Shown here one piece after another: positions 6,756 through 15,858 of a stretch of 60,018 nt of DNA; within the stretch, counting starts at the first letter, position 1; every line of letters begins with the position of its first letter. The DNA is from [Streptosporangium] indianense (lineage in GTDB: Bacteria; Actinomycetota; Actinomycetes; Streptomycetales; Streptomycetaceae). The stretch lies in NCBI RefSeq assembly GCF_021474405.1, contig NZ_JAKEIO010000032.1, forward strand, positions 1-60,018. Direction: 5' to 3'. The notes under the pieces are model-generated. The model worked only from the letters and a program-made list of their open reading frames with translations, did no database searches and was not told the DNA's origin. The translations under genes and the position numbers were made by a program.

Positions 6756-8627
6756 GTGAGCGACACACAGACCTTGATCGAGAACCGTCCGCCGTCCGTG
6801 GCGGGCCTCTTCCTGGAGCGCGTGGCGGCCACGCCGGACGCCGAGGCCTATCGGTACCCGGTCCCGTCAGCGGGCCAGGGGCCGGACGAGTGGAAGTCGC
6901 TGACCTGGGCGCAGGCCGCCGAGCGGGTCTACGCCATCGCGGCGGGCCTCATCGAGCTCGGCGTGCAGCCCGAGCAGCGCGTCGCCCTCGCCGCCGGCAC
7001 CCGGCTGGAGTGGATCCTCGCCGACCTCGGCATCATGTGCGCCGGCGCGGCCACCACCACCGTGTACCCGCAGACCAACGCCGACGAGTCCGCGTACATC
7101 CTGTCGGACTCCGAGAGCCGGGTGCTGATCGCGGAGAACGCCGAGCAGCTGGCCAAGGCCGTGGAGAAGCGCGGCGAGCTGCCCGAGCTGACGCACGTCG
7201 TGGTGATCGACGCGACCGGCGTCGAGACCGCCGACTGGATCCTCACGCTGGACGAGCTGGAGAAGCGCGGCGCGGCCCGGCTGGAGAAGGACCCCGAGCT
7301 GATCAAGGAGCGGGTCGGCGCGATCACCAAGGACCAGCTGGCCACCCTCATCTACACCTCCGGCACCACCGGCCGGCCCAAGGGCGTGCGCCTGCCGCAC
7401 GACAACTGGTCGTACATGGCGAAGGCGATCGCCGCGACCGGCCTGGTCAGCGGCGAGGACGTGCAGTACCTGTGGCTGCCCCTCGCCCACGTCTTCGGCA
7501 AGGTGCTGACTTCCGGGCAGATCGAGGTCGGGCACGTCACCGCCGTGGACGGCCGGGTCGACAAGATCATCGAGAATCTGCCGGTGGTCCAGCCGACGTA
7601 CATGGCGGCCGTGCCGCGCATCTTCGAGAAGGTCTACAACGGCGTGGCCGCCAAGGCCCGGGCCGGTGGCGGTGCCAAGTACAAGATCTTCCAGTGGGCC
7701 GCCGAGGTCGCCCGCGAGTACGCCAAGGTCGCGCAGGACAACTTCCGCCGGACCGGCACCGCGTCCGTGCCCTTCGGTCTGGGCATGAAGCACAAGGCCG
7801 CCGACGCGCTGGTGTTCGCCAAGATCCGCGAGGCCTTCGGCGGGAACCTGCGGGCCTGCGTCTCCGGCTCCGCCGCCCTCTCGCCGGAGATCGGGTACTT
7901 CTTCTCGGGCGCCGGCATCCACATCCTGGAGGGCTACGGCCTGACGGAGTCCTCGGCGGCGTCCTTCGTGAACCCGGGCGAGGCCTACCGCACCGGCACG
8001 GTCGGCAAGCCCCTGCCCGGCACGGAGGTGCGGATCGCCGACGACGGGGAGATCCTGCTGCGCGGCCCGGGCATCATGGAGGGCTACCACAAGCTGCCCG
8101 AGAAGACCGCCGAGGTGCTGGAGCCGGACGGCTGGTTCCACACCGGTGACATCGGCGAGCTGTCGCCCGACGGCTACCTGCGGATCACCGACCGCAAGAA
8201 GGACCTCATCAAGACCTCCGGCGGCAAGTACATCGCCCCTGCGGAGGTCGAGGGACAGTTCAAGGCGGTGTGCCCGTACGTCTCCAACATCCTGGTGCAC
8301 GGGGCCGACCGGAACTTCTGCACGGCGCTGATCGCGCTCGACGAGGCCGCCATCACCGACTGGGCCAAGGACAACGGGCTGGAGGGGAAGCCGTACGCGG
8401 AGATCGTCGCCTCGCCGGTCACGGTGGAGATGGTCGACGGGTACGTGAAGCAGCTCAACGAGGGGCTGCAGCGGTGGCAGACCATCAAGAAGTTCCGGCT
8501 GCTGCCGCGGGACCTCGATGTCGAGCACGGTGAGATCACGCCGAGTCTGAAGCTGAAGCGCCCCGTGGTGGAGCGGGAGTACAAGCATCTGATCGACGAG
8601 ATGTACGAGGGCTCTCGCGAGGCGTAG
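6756..8627 (+). CDS. Long-chain fatty acid-CoA ligase (AMP-forming)
   Basis: A 623-residue ANL-superfamily enzyme that activates fatty acids to acyl-CoA through an acyl-adenylate. Seen: P-loop-like Y-T-S-G-T-T-G-R-P-K-G near 200, G-Y-G-L-T-E-S-S-A (A5), G-W-F-H-T-G-D near 459, D-R-K-K-D-L-I-K-T-S-G-G-K-Y near 482-495 with the hinge region and catalytic lysine zone. The length and the E-I-T-P-S-L-K-L-K-R-P end fit the FACL15-like long-chain ligases. GTG 6756 (M-S-D-T-Q-T-L-I) has GGAGGA 5 nt upstream and is preferred over 6675. Preceded by a palindromic operator. Confidence 0.92.
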   Translation: MSDTQTLIENRPPSVAGLFLERVAATPDAEAYRYPVPSAGQGPDEWKSLTWAQAAERVYAIAAGLIELGVQPEQRVALAAGTRLEWILADLGIMCAGAATTTVYPQTNADESAYILSDSESRVLIAENAEQLAKAVEKRGELPELTHVVVIDATGVETADWILTLDELEKRGAARLEKDPELIKERVGAITKDQLATLIYTSGTTGRPKGVRLPHDNWSYMAKAIAATGLVSGEDVQYLWLPLAHVFGKVLTSGQIEVGHVTAVDGRVDKIIENLPVVQPTYMAAVPRIFEKVYNGVAAKARAGGGAKYKIFQWAAEVAREYAKVAQDNFRRTGTASVPFGLGMKHKAADALVFAKIREAFGGNLRACVSGSAALSPEIGYFFSGAGIHILEGYGLTESSAASFVNPGEAYRTGTVGKPLPGTEVRIADDGEILLRGPGIMEGYHKLPEKTAEVLEPDGWFHTGDIGELSPDGYLRITDRKKDLIKTSGGKYIAPAEVEGQFKAVCPYVSNILVHGADRNFCTALIALDEAAITDWAKDNGLEGKPYAEIVASPVTVEMVDGYVKQLNEGLQRWQTIKKFRLLPRDLDVEHGEITPSLKLKRPVVEREYKHLIDEMYEGSREA

Positions 8628-8663
8628 GGGGTGGCGGGGGCTGTGTCGCGACCTCGGGTTCGT

Positions 8664-8696
8664 GGGGGTTGTTCGCGCAGTTCCTCGCGCCCCTAG
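8664..8696 (-). repeat. Dispersed GC-rich repeat abutting a stop codon
   Basis: Read on the reverse strand this begins TAGGGGCGCGAGGAACTGCG, and its TAG is the stop codon of the response regulator. A related sequence starts at the tricorn stop codon at 27559. It resembles a short repeat family common in Streptomyces intergenic DNA. Confidence 0.6.
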
Positions 8697-9163
8697 GGTG
8701 CATCACCCACCCGGCGTTTCAAGTCCTGGATCTCCGTCCTGAGGCGTTCCACCTCTCTGCCTTTTCGGTAGAGGTCCAGGAAGACGCTGACCTTCGCCCG
8801 GAGGACCCAGGGGTCGAAGGGCTTGGTCACGTAGTCGGCGGCGCCGGTCGCGTAGCCGCGGAAGGCGTAGCCGGAGTCGTCGTCCGCGCCGGTGAGGAAG
8901 ATGATCGGGACGTCCCGGGTCTGGTCGAGGCGTTTGATGTGGGCGGCCGTCTCGAAGCCGTCCATGCCGGGCATGCGGATGTCGAGCAGGACCAGGGCGA
9001 TGGGCTGCCGCAGCAGGGCCTTCAGCGCCTCCTCGCCCGAACGCGCGCGCACCAGGGGCTCGTTCAGGGACGCCAGGACGGCCTCCAGGGCGGTCAGGTT
9101 GTCCTCCATGTCGTCGACGAGGAGGATTCCGGCGCGTTCGGGGTGGGTGGCGGTGCCGCTCAT
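8693..9163 (-). CDS. Single-domain response regulator
   Basis: A 156-residue CheY-like receiver. Acidic pocket Asp17/Asp18 (L-L-V-D-D), phosphoacceptor Asp61 in L-V-L-L-D-I-R-M-P-G-M-D-G, and the conserved lysine in Y-V-T-K-P-F-D. No DNA-binding domain follows: the C-terminus is a short coiled coil (Y-R-K-G-R-E-V-E-R-L-R-T-E-I-Q-D-L-K-R-R). Its ATG overlaps the TGA of the upstream hybrid kinase (ATGA at 9160-9163), so the two are translationally coupled and presumably form one phosphorelay. The stop codon is supplied by a dispersed repeat. Confidence 0.93.
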   Translation of the reverse strand: MSGTATHPERAGILLVDDMEDNLTALEAVLASLNEPLVRARSGEEALKALLRQPIALVLLDIRMPGMDGFETAAHIKRLDQTRDVPIIFLTGADDDSGYAFRGYATGAADYVTKPFDPWVLRAKVSVFLDLYRKGREVERLRTEIQDLKRRVGDAP

Positions 9164-12100
9164 GCTTCTTCTTCCGTGCCCTCGGGTTCCAGTAGTGCGC
9201 ACACGACCGTCAGCAGGCCGTCGATGTCCACCGGCTTGGGTACGTAGTCGTTGGCGCCGCGGGCGATGGACTTCTCCCGGTCGCCGGGCATCGCCTTGGC
9301 GGTCAGGGCCACGATCGGCAGGCCCGCCCAGCGGGGTGTGCGGCGGATCGCGGAGATGGTCTCGTAGCCGTCCATCTCCGGCATCATGATGTCCATCAGG
9401 ACCAGTTCGACGTCCCCGCTGCGCTCCAGCGTCTCGATGCCCTCGCGGCCGTTCTCCGCGTAGAGCACCGTCATGCCGACCCGGCCCAGGACATGGGTGA
9501 GGGCGAAGACGTTGCGGATGTCGTCGTCGACGATCAGCACCCGCCGCCCGGCGAGGATCCGGCCCGGCCGGCCGGACGTCCAGGCCTCCAGCTTGGTCGG
9601 CGACGGCCAGGTGTCGTCCGCGTCGTGCGCGACCGGAAAGGGCCCGGAGGCGGACTGGAGCGGCAGGGGCAGGCCGGCGCGGTCCTCGGGCACGGGTGCG
9701 GGCGCGGTGTGGCCGGGGCTGACGACCGGCACGTACAGCGTGAACGTGGAGCCCTTCCCGGGTTCGCTCTCGGCGACGATCCGCCCGCCGAGCAGGCCCG
9801 CGATCTCCCGGCTGATGGACAGGCCGAGCCCGGTGCCGCCGTACTTGCGGTTGGTGGTGCCGTCGGCCTGCGCGAACGCCTCGAAGATCACCGGGAGTTT
9901 CTCCGGCGCGATCCCGATGCCGGTGTCGGACACGGCGAACGCGATGACGTCGTCGGTGTCCCGGACGACCCCGCTGTCGGCCTCTCCCGACCGGGCGGGC
10001 CCCCGCCGGTGCTCGGCGTCCTGCACCCGGTCCACCCGCAGCTCGACCTTGCCGGACGCGGTGAACTTGATCGCGTTGGACAGCAGGTTGCGCAGGATCT
10101 GCTGGAGCCGCTGCTCGTCCGAGAACATCTCGCGCGGTACGTCCTCGCCGACCGCCACATCGAAGGCGAGCCCCCGGTCGAGGGTGAGGGGGCGGAAGGT
10201 GGCGTGGACGTAGTCGAGCAGCTTGATCAGCGGCAGCCGCTTGGGGCGTACGTCCATCCGGCCGGCCTCGATCTTCGACAGGTCCAGGATGTCGTTGATG
10301 AGCTGGAGGAGGTCGGAGCCCGAGCGGTGGATGGTCGTCGCGAACTGCACCTCCTGGTCGGAGAGATGGCCGTCGGGGTTGTCGGAGAGCAGCCGGGCCA
10401 GGATCAGCAGCGAGTTCAGCGGGGTGCGCAGTTCGTGCGACATGTTCGCCAGGAACTCGGACTTGTACTGCGAGGACGTGGCCAGCAGGGCGGCCTTCTC
10501 CTCCAGTTCGGCGTTGGACCGCTGCAACTCACCCTGTTGTTTCTGGAGTTCGTCCGAGCGTTCCTGGAGCTGCATGGCCAGGCGCTGGGACTGGCCGAGC
10601 AGGGACTCCGTGCGGGAGTTGGCGATGATCGTGTTGATGGCGACGCCGATGGTGTTGACGAACTGGTCGAAGAACGCCAGGTGCACGTCGGAGAAGCGGG
10701 AGAACGAGGCGAGTTCGATGACGCCGAGGAGCTTGTCCTCGAAGAGGATCGGGATGATGACGATCGTGGTCGGGGCCGCCTCGCCCAGACCGCTGTTGAT
10801 CTTGATGTAGTCGGGTGGGGCTCCCTCCACCAGGATCCGCTTCTTCTCCCGGGCCGCCTGCGCGACCAGGCCGTGCACCGGCAGCCCGCCGGTCTCCACG
10901 GTCGCGTCCTGGGCGGCGCCGTACCCCGCGATGAAGGCCAGGCCCTTGGAGGGGGCCGTCGCTCCGGCCTCCTCCGGGTCGGCCAGGTAGAACGCGCCGT
11001 ACTGGGCGTTCACCAGCGGGGTCAGCTCGCGGAGTATCAGGTCGGCGACCTCCATCAGGTCCCGGTGGCCCTGCATCAGGGCGGCCAGCCGGGCCAGGTT
11101 GGACTCCAGCCAGTCCTTGGCGCGGGTCGTCTCGCGCAGATTGGCCACCATCAGGTTGATGTTGTCCTTCAGCTCGGCGACCTCGCCCTGCGTCTCCACG
11201 GTGATCGAGCGGGACATGTCGCCCTGGGCCACCGCCGAGGCGACCTCGGCGATCGCGCGGACCTGCGTGGTGAGGTTGGACGCGAGTTCGTTGACGTTGG
11301 TCGTCAGGCGCTTCCACGTGCCGTAGACGCCCTCGACCCGGGCCTGACCGCCGAGCCGGCCCTCGCTGCCGACCTCGCGGGCCACCCGCGTGACCTCCGA
11401 GGAGAAGGAGGACAGCGTGTCGACCATGGTGTTGATGGTGGTCTTCAGCTCCAGGATCTCGCCGCGCGCGTCCACGTCGATCTTCCGGGACAGATCGCCC
11501 TGCGCCACGGCCGTCGCGACCTGGGCGATGTTGCGCACCTGCGAGGTGAGGTTGTCGGCCATGTAGTTGACGTTGTCCGTCAGGTCCCGCCAGACGCCGG
11601 AGACGCCCAGCACCTGCGCCCGGCCGCCGAGCCGGCCGTCGGTGCCGACCTCGCGGGCCACCCGCGTCACCTCGTCGGCGAAGGCGCGCAGCTGTTCCAC
11701 CATCGTGTTGACGGTGTCCTTCAGTTCGAGGATCTCGCCGCGCGCGTCGACGGTGATCTTCTTCGACAGGTCGCCGTTGGCGACGGCCGTGGTCACCTGG
11801 GCGATGTTGCGGACCTGGGAGGTCAGGTTCAGCGCCATGAAGTTGACGTTGTCGGTGAGGTCCTTCCAGACGCCGGACACGCCCCGCACCTGCGCCTGGC
11901 CGCCGAGGTTGCCCTCGGTGCCGACCTCGCGGGCGACCCGGGTCACTTCGTCGGCGAACGCGGAGAGCTGGTCGACCATGGTGTTGATCGTCGACTTCAG
12001 CTCCAGGATCTCGCCCTTGGCCTCCACCGTGATCTTCTTGCCGAGGTCGCCCTGCGCGACGGCCGTGGAGACGAGGGCGATGTTGCGCACCTGGGAGGTG

Positions 12101-13275
12101 AGGTTGTCGGCCATGAAGTTGACGTTGTCGGTGAGGTCCTTCCAGACGCCGGACACGCCCCGCACCTGGGCCCGGCCGCCGAGGTTGCCCTCGGTGCCGA
12201 CCTCACGGGCGACCCGGGTCACTTCGTCGGCGAAGGCCGAGAGCTGGTCGACCATGGTGTTGATGGTCGACTTGAGCTCCAGGATCTCGCCCTGCGCGTC
12301 GACCGTGATCTTCTGGGACAGGTCGCCGTTGGCGACGGCCGTGGTCACCTGGGCGATGTTGCGGACCTGCGAAGTGAGGTTCGAAGCCATGAAGTTGACG
12401 TTGTCGGTGAGGTCCTTCCACACCCCCGACACGCCCCGCACCTGGGCCCGGCCGCCCAACTGGCCCTCCGTGCCGACCTCGCGGGCCACCCGGGTCACTT
12501 CGTCGGCGAAGGCCGACAGCTGGTCGACCATCGTGTTGACGGTCAGCTTCAGCTCCAGCAGCTCGCCGGTCGCCTCCACGGTGACCGTGCGGGTCAGGTC
12601 GCCGCGTGCCACCGCGGTCGTCACCGCCGCGATGTCCCGCACCTGGGCCGTCAGCCGGGACGCCATCGTGTTGACGGCCTCCGTCACGTCCCGCCAACTG
12701 CCCGACTGGCCCTGCACCTTGGCGCGGCCACCGAGCCGGCCCTCGGTGCCGACCTCGCGGGCCACCCGGGTCACCTCGCCGGTGAAGAGGGACAGCTGGT
12801 CCACCATCTTGTTCACGGCCCGGCCCAGGAGGCGCAGATCGCCGCGCAACTGCCGTGTCCCGTCGTGCAGATCGACGCGTTGGGTCAGATCGCCGCCGGC
12901 CACCGCGTCCAGCACGCGCGTGGCGTTCGCCGCCGGGGCGACCAGGGCGTCGAGCAGCTGGTTCACATCGTTGATCCGGGACGTCCACAGACCCTGGCCC
13001 GGGCTGGCCGAGAGGCGCTCGTCCAGCCGGCCGTGCCGCACCAGCTCCCGTCTGACGCGCTGCACCTCGGAGGTGAAGTGGACGCTGCGGTCCATGATCT
13101 GGTTGTAGACAGCGGTGAGTTCGGCCACCATGCCGTGGCCGGATTCGGGCACCTTGGTGAAGTCGCCGTCCCGGGCCGCCGTCATCGCGGCGAGCAGTGG
13201 ACGCAGATCGGATGCACGAATCTGACCGTCTTCGTGTCGGTCTTCGACCACAGGAGTAGCACTGTTCTCACTCAT
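9160..13275 (-). CDS. Soluble multi-HAMP hybrid histidine kinase
   Basis: A 1371-residue hybrid sensor kinase with no membrane segment. Order: a degenerate HAMP unit and then six near-identical ~92-residue HAMP units (roughly residues 25-735, each containing [10 protein letters not shown] and [11 protein letters not shown]), a GAF domain (~740-890), coiled coil, HisKA with His947 in [10 protein letters not shown], HATPase with D-T-G-I-G-I and G-G-T-G-L-G-L-S-I, and a C-terminal receiver with Asp1295 in [11 protein letters not shown]. The repeated HAMP array resembles fungal group III (Nik1/Os1) osmosensing kinases. Start ATG 13275 (M-S-E-N-S-A-T-P). Coupled by ATGA to the response regulator and divergent from a SpoIIE-type phosphatase, suggesting a stress or osmotic signalling unit. 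Confidence 0.95.
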   Translation of the reverse strand: MSENSATPVVEDRHEDGQIRASDLRPLLAAMTAARDGDFTKVPESGHGMVAELTAVYNQIMDRSVHFTSEVQRVRRELVRHGRLDERLSASPGQGLWTSRINDVNQLLDALVAPAANATRVLDAVAGGDLTQRVDLHDGTRQLRGDLRLLGRAVNKMVDQLSLFTGEVTRVAREVGTEGRLGGRAKVQGQSGSWRDVTEAVNTMASRLTAQVRDIAAVTTAVARGDLTRTVTVEATGELLELKLTVNTMVDQLSAFADEVTRVAREVGTEGQLGGRAQVRGVSGVWKDLTDNVNFMASNLTSQVRNIAQVTTAVANGDLSQKITVDAQGEILELKSTINTMVDQLSAFADEVTRVAREVGTEGNLGGRAQVRGVSGVWKDLTDNVNFMADNLTSQVRNIALVSTAVAQGDLGKKITVEAKGEILELKSTINTMVDQLSAFADEVTRVAREVGTEGNLGGQAQVRGVSGVWKDLTDNVNFMALNLTSQVRNIAQVTTAVANGDLSKKITVDARGEILELKDTVNTMVEQLRAFADEVTRVAREVGTDGRLGGRAQVLGVSGVWRDLTDNVNYMADNLTSQVRNIAQVATAVAQGDLSRKIDVDARGEILELKTTINTMVDTLSSFSSEVTRVAREVGSEGRLGGQARVEGVYGTWKRLTTNVNELASNLTTQVRAIAEVASAVAQGDMSRSITVETQGEVAELKDNINLMVANLRETTRAKDWLESNLARLAALMQGHRDLMEVADLILRELTPLVNAQYGAFYLADPEEAGATAPSKGLAFIAGYGAAQDATVETGGLPVHGLVAQAAREKKRILVEGAPPDYIKINSGLGEAAPTTIVIIPILFEDKLLGVIELASFSRFSDVHLAFFDQFVNTIGVAINTIIANSRTESLLGQSQRLAMQLQERSDELQKQQGELQRSNAELEEKAALLATSSQYKSEFLANMSHELRTPLNSLLILARLLSDNPDGHLSDQEVQFATTIHRSGSDLLQLINDILDLSKIEAGRMDVRPKRLPLIKLLDYVHATFRPLTLDRGLAFDVAVGEDVPREMFSDEQRLQQILRNLLSNAIKFTASGKVELRVDRVQDAEHRRGPARSGEADSGVVRDTDDVIAFAVSDTGIGIAPEKLPVIFEAFAQADGTTNRKYGGTGLGLSISREIAGLLGGRIVAESEPGKGSTFTLYVPVVSPGHTAPAPVPEDRAGLPLPLQSASGPFPVAHDADDTWPSPTKLEAWTSGRPGRILAGRRVLIVDDDIRNVFALTHVLGRVGMTVLYAENGREGIETLERSGDVELVLMDIMMPEMDGYETISAIRRTPRWAGLPIVALTAKAMPGDREKSIARGANDYVPKPVDIDGLLTVVCALLEPEGTEEEA
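11110..13200 (-). repeat. Tandem ~276-bp repeats encoding HAMP units
   Basis: Six successive coding units of about 276 bp (92 codons) are highly similar at DNA level, for example the repeated GTGTTGATGGTCGACTT-type segments around 11430, 11980 and 12260 on the plus strand. They are domain repeats inside the kinase gene, not a satellite or CRISPR array, but are long enough to recombine. Confidence 0.85.
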
Positions 13276-13377
13276 GGCGGCCCACTTCGGTAACTCGGCG
13301 CTTATGGGCGTGGTCAGTCTGTCACTCTGTCGGCATCGACTGTGGCGTATTCGTACGAACTGCCCGGGGAGCTGTCC

Positions 13378-15831
13378 ATGGGGGCCATTCCGACGCAACG
13401 GGAGACCGCCTCCCGTGCCTCAGAAGCGCCTGCACCCGCTTGGGAGACGCCCGTGCCCGTCCAGGAGGGGCCCGCTTCCGAGGAGCCCGCACCGTCCGGG
13501 CCGGCCGCCGAGGCGCCCGAGCCGGAGCGCGCGCGGGCGCACGCGACCCTGCCCGGCAGCTCCCTCGCCCCGGGCGCCGCCCGCGCCCTGGTGCGCGCCG
13601 CCTTCGCCGAGTGGACCGGGCTCGGCCTGCCGGGCGCCGAGTTCCTCACCGACCGCCTGGCCGACGACGCCACGCTCGTCGTCAGCGAACTCGTCACCAA
13701 CGCCGTCGTGCACGCCGGCACCGACGTCGAGATGGAATGCCGCCTGGAGGGCGACGCCCCCGACACGGCAGCGGTCGTCGTCGAGGTCTCCGACCACCAC
13801 CCCTCCCGCGCCCCGCGCGGCAGCGAGCCGGAGACACCGCACGACACCCCCGAGTACGGCCGCGGGCTCCGGCTCGTCGGCGCGCTCTCCGAGGCGTGGG
13901 GCATCACGTACCGCACGGGCCGCAAGACCGTGTGGGCCCGGCTGCCCGCCGGTGAGAGCGCGGCGGGCGACCAGATCGAGGCGTACGCCGGGGAGCACGC
14001 GCTGGCGCGCAACCTGCGGGTGGCGGAGATTCTGGCACCCGAAGCGCACCCGGACGAGGAGGCGGGGGAGGCGGTACGGGGCTGGCGCGGCGGAGGAGGT
14101 CTCCGGGGTACGCGTGGGCAGGGAGGGGCCCGGGGCTCGCTCGACCGTCGGCGTGACGGTGAGCCGTGGGACCCACGGGACGATGGTGAACCGTGGGGCT
14201 CACGGCACCGGAGAGAGCGGTCGGCCTCGCGGGAGGTCGGGGAGACGCGGGCCGGGGGCGGCCCACGGGAGACCCCTGCCTCGGAGGAGGCCTCCGACCC
14301 GCGGGGGAAGCCCGACCCGCGGGAGAGCCCTGACCTGCGCGAAATCTCCGAAATGCGGGAGGTTTCCGAGGTGCGGGAGGTCTCCGAGGTGCGGGAGGTC
14401 TCCGAGGTGCGGGTGGTCTCCGACCTGCGCGACTGGAACGACTTACGGGACTGGCGGGCCCGGCACGAGAAGCGCGACGGGCGGAACGGACCCGACGGTG
14501 CCTGGCTCGGCCGCGGTGCCCTGTCGTTCCTCGCCGAGGCCTCCGACCTTCTCGCCGGACAGCTCGACGAGGACCTCGTCGCGGCCCTCGCCGGACAGCT
14601 GATCGTGCCCCGGCTGGCCGACTGGTGCGGGGTGTGGCTGGAGGACGAGGCCACCGCCGGAGGCTGGAGCGGCGTGGGCGGAGCGCGCCTCGCCCGGGTC
14701 TGGCACGGCAGCGAGAACCGGATCGAGGAGCTGCGCCACGCCCTGGAGAAGGACCCGCCGCAACCGTTCGACCCGCTGGGGGCGTCCCCGTTCGAGCGCG
14801 GCCGGGACCAGGGCGGGTCCGGGCCCGTCGGCTGTCCCTGGCCCGGCGAGGCGCTCGGGGACGCCGAACCCGGTTCGGCCCTCGCCTACCGCCTGGTCGC
14901 CGGGGGCCGGCCGCTCGGCACCCTGGTCATCGGGCGGTCCGGGCCGGCCGGTTTCCCCGACGAGATCACCGGCCTCGTCGAGGACCTCAGCCGCCGGGTG
15001 GCCCTCGCCATCGGCGCCGCCCGCCAGTACGCCCGGCAGGCCACCATCAGCGCCGTGCTCCAGCGCGGACTGCTCCCCGGCGCCGTCGCGGAGATCCCCG
15101 GGGTGCGCAGCGCGCTCGTCTACGAGCCCTACGACAAGGGCGGTCCCAGCGGCGACTTCTACGACGTGTTCCCGGCAGGCGACGGCCGCTGGTGCTTCGC
15201 CGTCGGCGACGTCCAGGGCAAGGGCCCCGAGGCGGCCGTCGTGATCGGCCTGGCCCGGCCCTGGCTGCGGCTGCTGGCCCGCGAGGGCTACCAGGTCGCC
15301 GACGTCCTCGACCGCCTCAACCAGCTCCTGCTCGACGACGCCACGGAGGCCGCCGACGCCGCGGCCCGGGCGCTGGTCGCCGCGGGCGCGCGACCGACCC
15401 CGCCGGGCGACGGCCCCCAGACCCGCTTCCTGTCCCTGCTCTACGGCGAGCTCGTCCCCTTCGAAGGCGGCGTCCGCTGCACGGTCGCCTCCGCCGGGCA
15501 CCCGTTGCCCCTGCTGCTCGGGGCGGGCGGCGAGGTCCACACGGTCGCGCAGCCCCAGACCCTCCTCGGCGTCGTCGAGGACGCCACGTACACCAGCGAC
15601 ACCTTCGAGCTGCGGTCCGGCGACACCCTGCTGTGCGTCACCGACGGAGTGACCGAGCGCCGCTCGGGATCCCGCCAGTTCGACGACGGGGACGGACTGG
15701 CCACGGCGCTGGCCGGGTGCGCCGGCCTGGACGCGGAGCTGATAGCCGAGCGGATCAAGCGGCTCGTGCACGAGTTCGGGGCCCGGCCCCCGGCGGACGA
15801 TCTGGCGCTGCTGGTGCTCCAGGCGGACTGA
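13378..15831 (+). CDS. RsbW-like ATPase / GAF / SpoIIE-type PP2C phosphatase
   Basis: An 817-residue regulator. N-terminal GHKL ATPase of the anti-sigma (RsbW) type with S-E-L-V-T-N-A-V-V-H-A and Y-G-R-G-L-R-L-V-G-A-L; a long charged low-complexity linker with hexapeptide repeats; a GAF-like domain; and a C-terminal PP2C/SpoIIE domain with G-G-P-S-G-D-F-Y-D-V, V-G-D-V-Q-G-K-G-P-E-A-A and D-D-L-A-L-L-V-L. Such proteins set the phosphorylation of anti-anti-sigma factors. Codon 356 (14443-14445) is TTA, so translation should need the bldA tRNA. ATG 13378 has GGGGAG 6 nt upstream; GTG 13342 is a weaker alternative. Divergent from the multi-HAMP kinase. Confidence 0.93.
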   Translation: MGAIPTQRETASRASEAPAPAWETPVPVQEGPASEEPAPSGPAAEAPEPERARAHATLPGSSLAPGAARALVRAAFAEWTGLGLPGAEFLTDRLADDATLVVSELVTNAVVHAGTDVEMECRLEGDAPDTAAVVVEVSDHHPSRAPRGSEPETPHDTPEYGRGLRLVGALSEAWGITYRTGRKTVWARLPAGESAAGDQIEAYAGEHALARNLRVAEILAPEAHPDEEAGEAVRGWRGGGGLRGTRGQGGARGSLDRRRDGEPWDPRDDGEPWGSRHRRERSASREVGETRAGGGPRETPASEEASDPRGKPDPRESPDLREISEMREVSEVREVSEVREVSEVRVVSDLRDWNDLRDWRARHEKRDGRNGPDGAWLGRGALSFLAEASDLLAGQLDEDLVAALAGQLIVPRLADWCGVWLEDEATAGGWSGVGGARLARVWHGSENRIEELRHALEKDPPQPFDPLGASPFERGRDQGGSGPVGCPWPGEALGDAEPGSALAYRLVAGGRPLGTLVIGRSGPAGFPDEITGLVEDLSRRVALAIGAARQYARQATISAVLQRGLLPGAVAEIPGVRSALVYEPYDKGGPSGDFYDVFPAGDGRWCFAVGDVQGKGPEAAVVIGLARPWLRLLAREGYQVADVLDRLNQLLLDDATEAADAAARALVAAGARPTPPGDGPQTRFLSLLYGELVPFEGGVRCTVASAGHPLPLLLGAGGEVHTVAQPQTLLGVVEDATYTSDTFELRSGDTLLCVTDGVTERRSGSRQFDDGDGLATALAGCAGLDAELIAERIKRLVHEFGARPPADDLALLVLQAD
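14347..14418 (+). repeat. 18-bp tandem repeat in the phosphatase linker
   Basis: Four 18-bp units of the form TCCGAGGTGCGGGAGGTC (14347, 14365, 14383, 14401) encode S-E-V-R-E-V repeats; degenerate units flank them (D-L-R-E-I before, S-D-L-R-D-W after). Confidence 0.9.
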
Positions 15832-15845
15832 CCGCCCGGGTGCTG

Positions 15846-15851
15846 GACAAT
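15846..15851 (+). promoter_or_regulatory. -10-like box of hemW (leaderless arrangement)
   Basis: GACAAT ends 7 nt before ATG 15859, as at 1475 and 40766. Confidence 0.45.
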
Positions 15852-15858
15852 GGAGGGC

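Noticed and set aside
11110..13200. Possible CRISPR or satellite array because of regular DNA repeats
   Set aside because: The period is 276 bp, the repeats are coding throughout and there are no short spacers; they are HAMP domains.
9493..13293. A 1266-codon open frame antisense to the multi-HAMP kinase
   Set aside because: It is a GC-skew shadow: its composition is V/D/G/L/H-rich, it has no domain, and the opposite strand has complete HAMP, GAF, kinase and receiver motifs.
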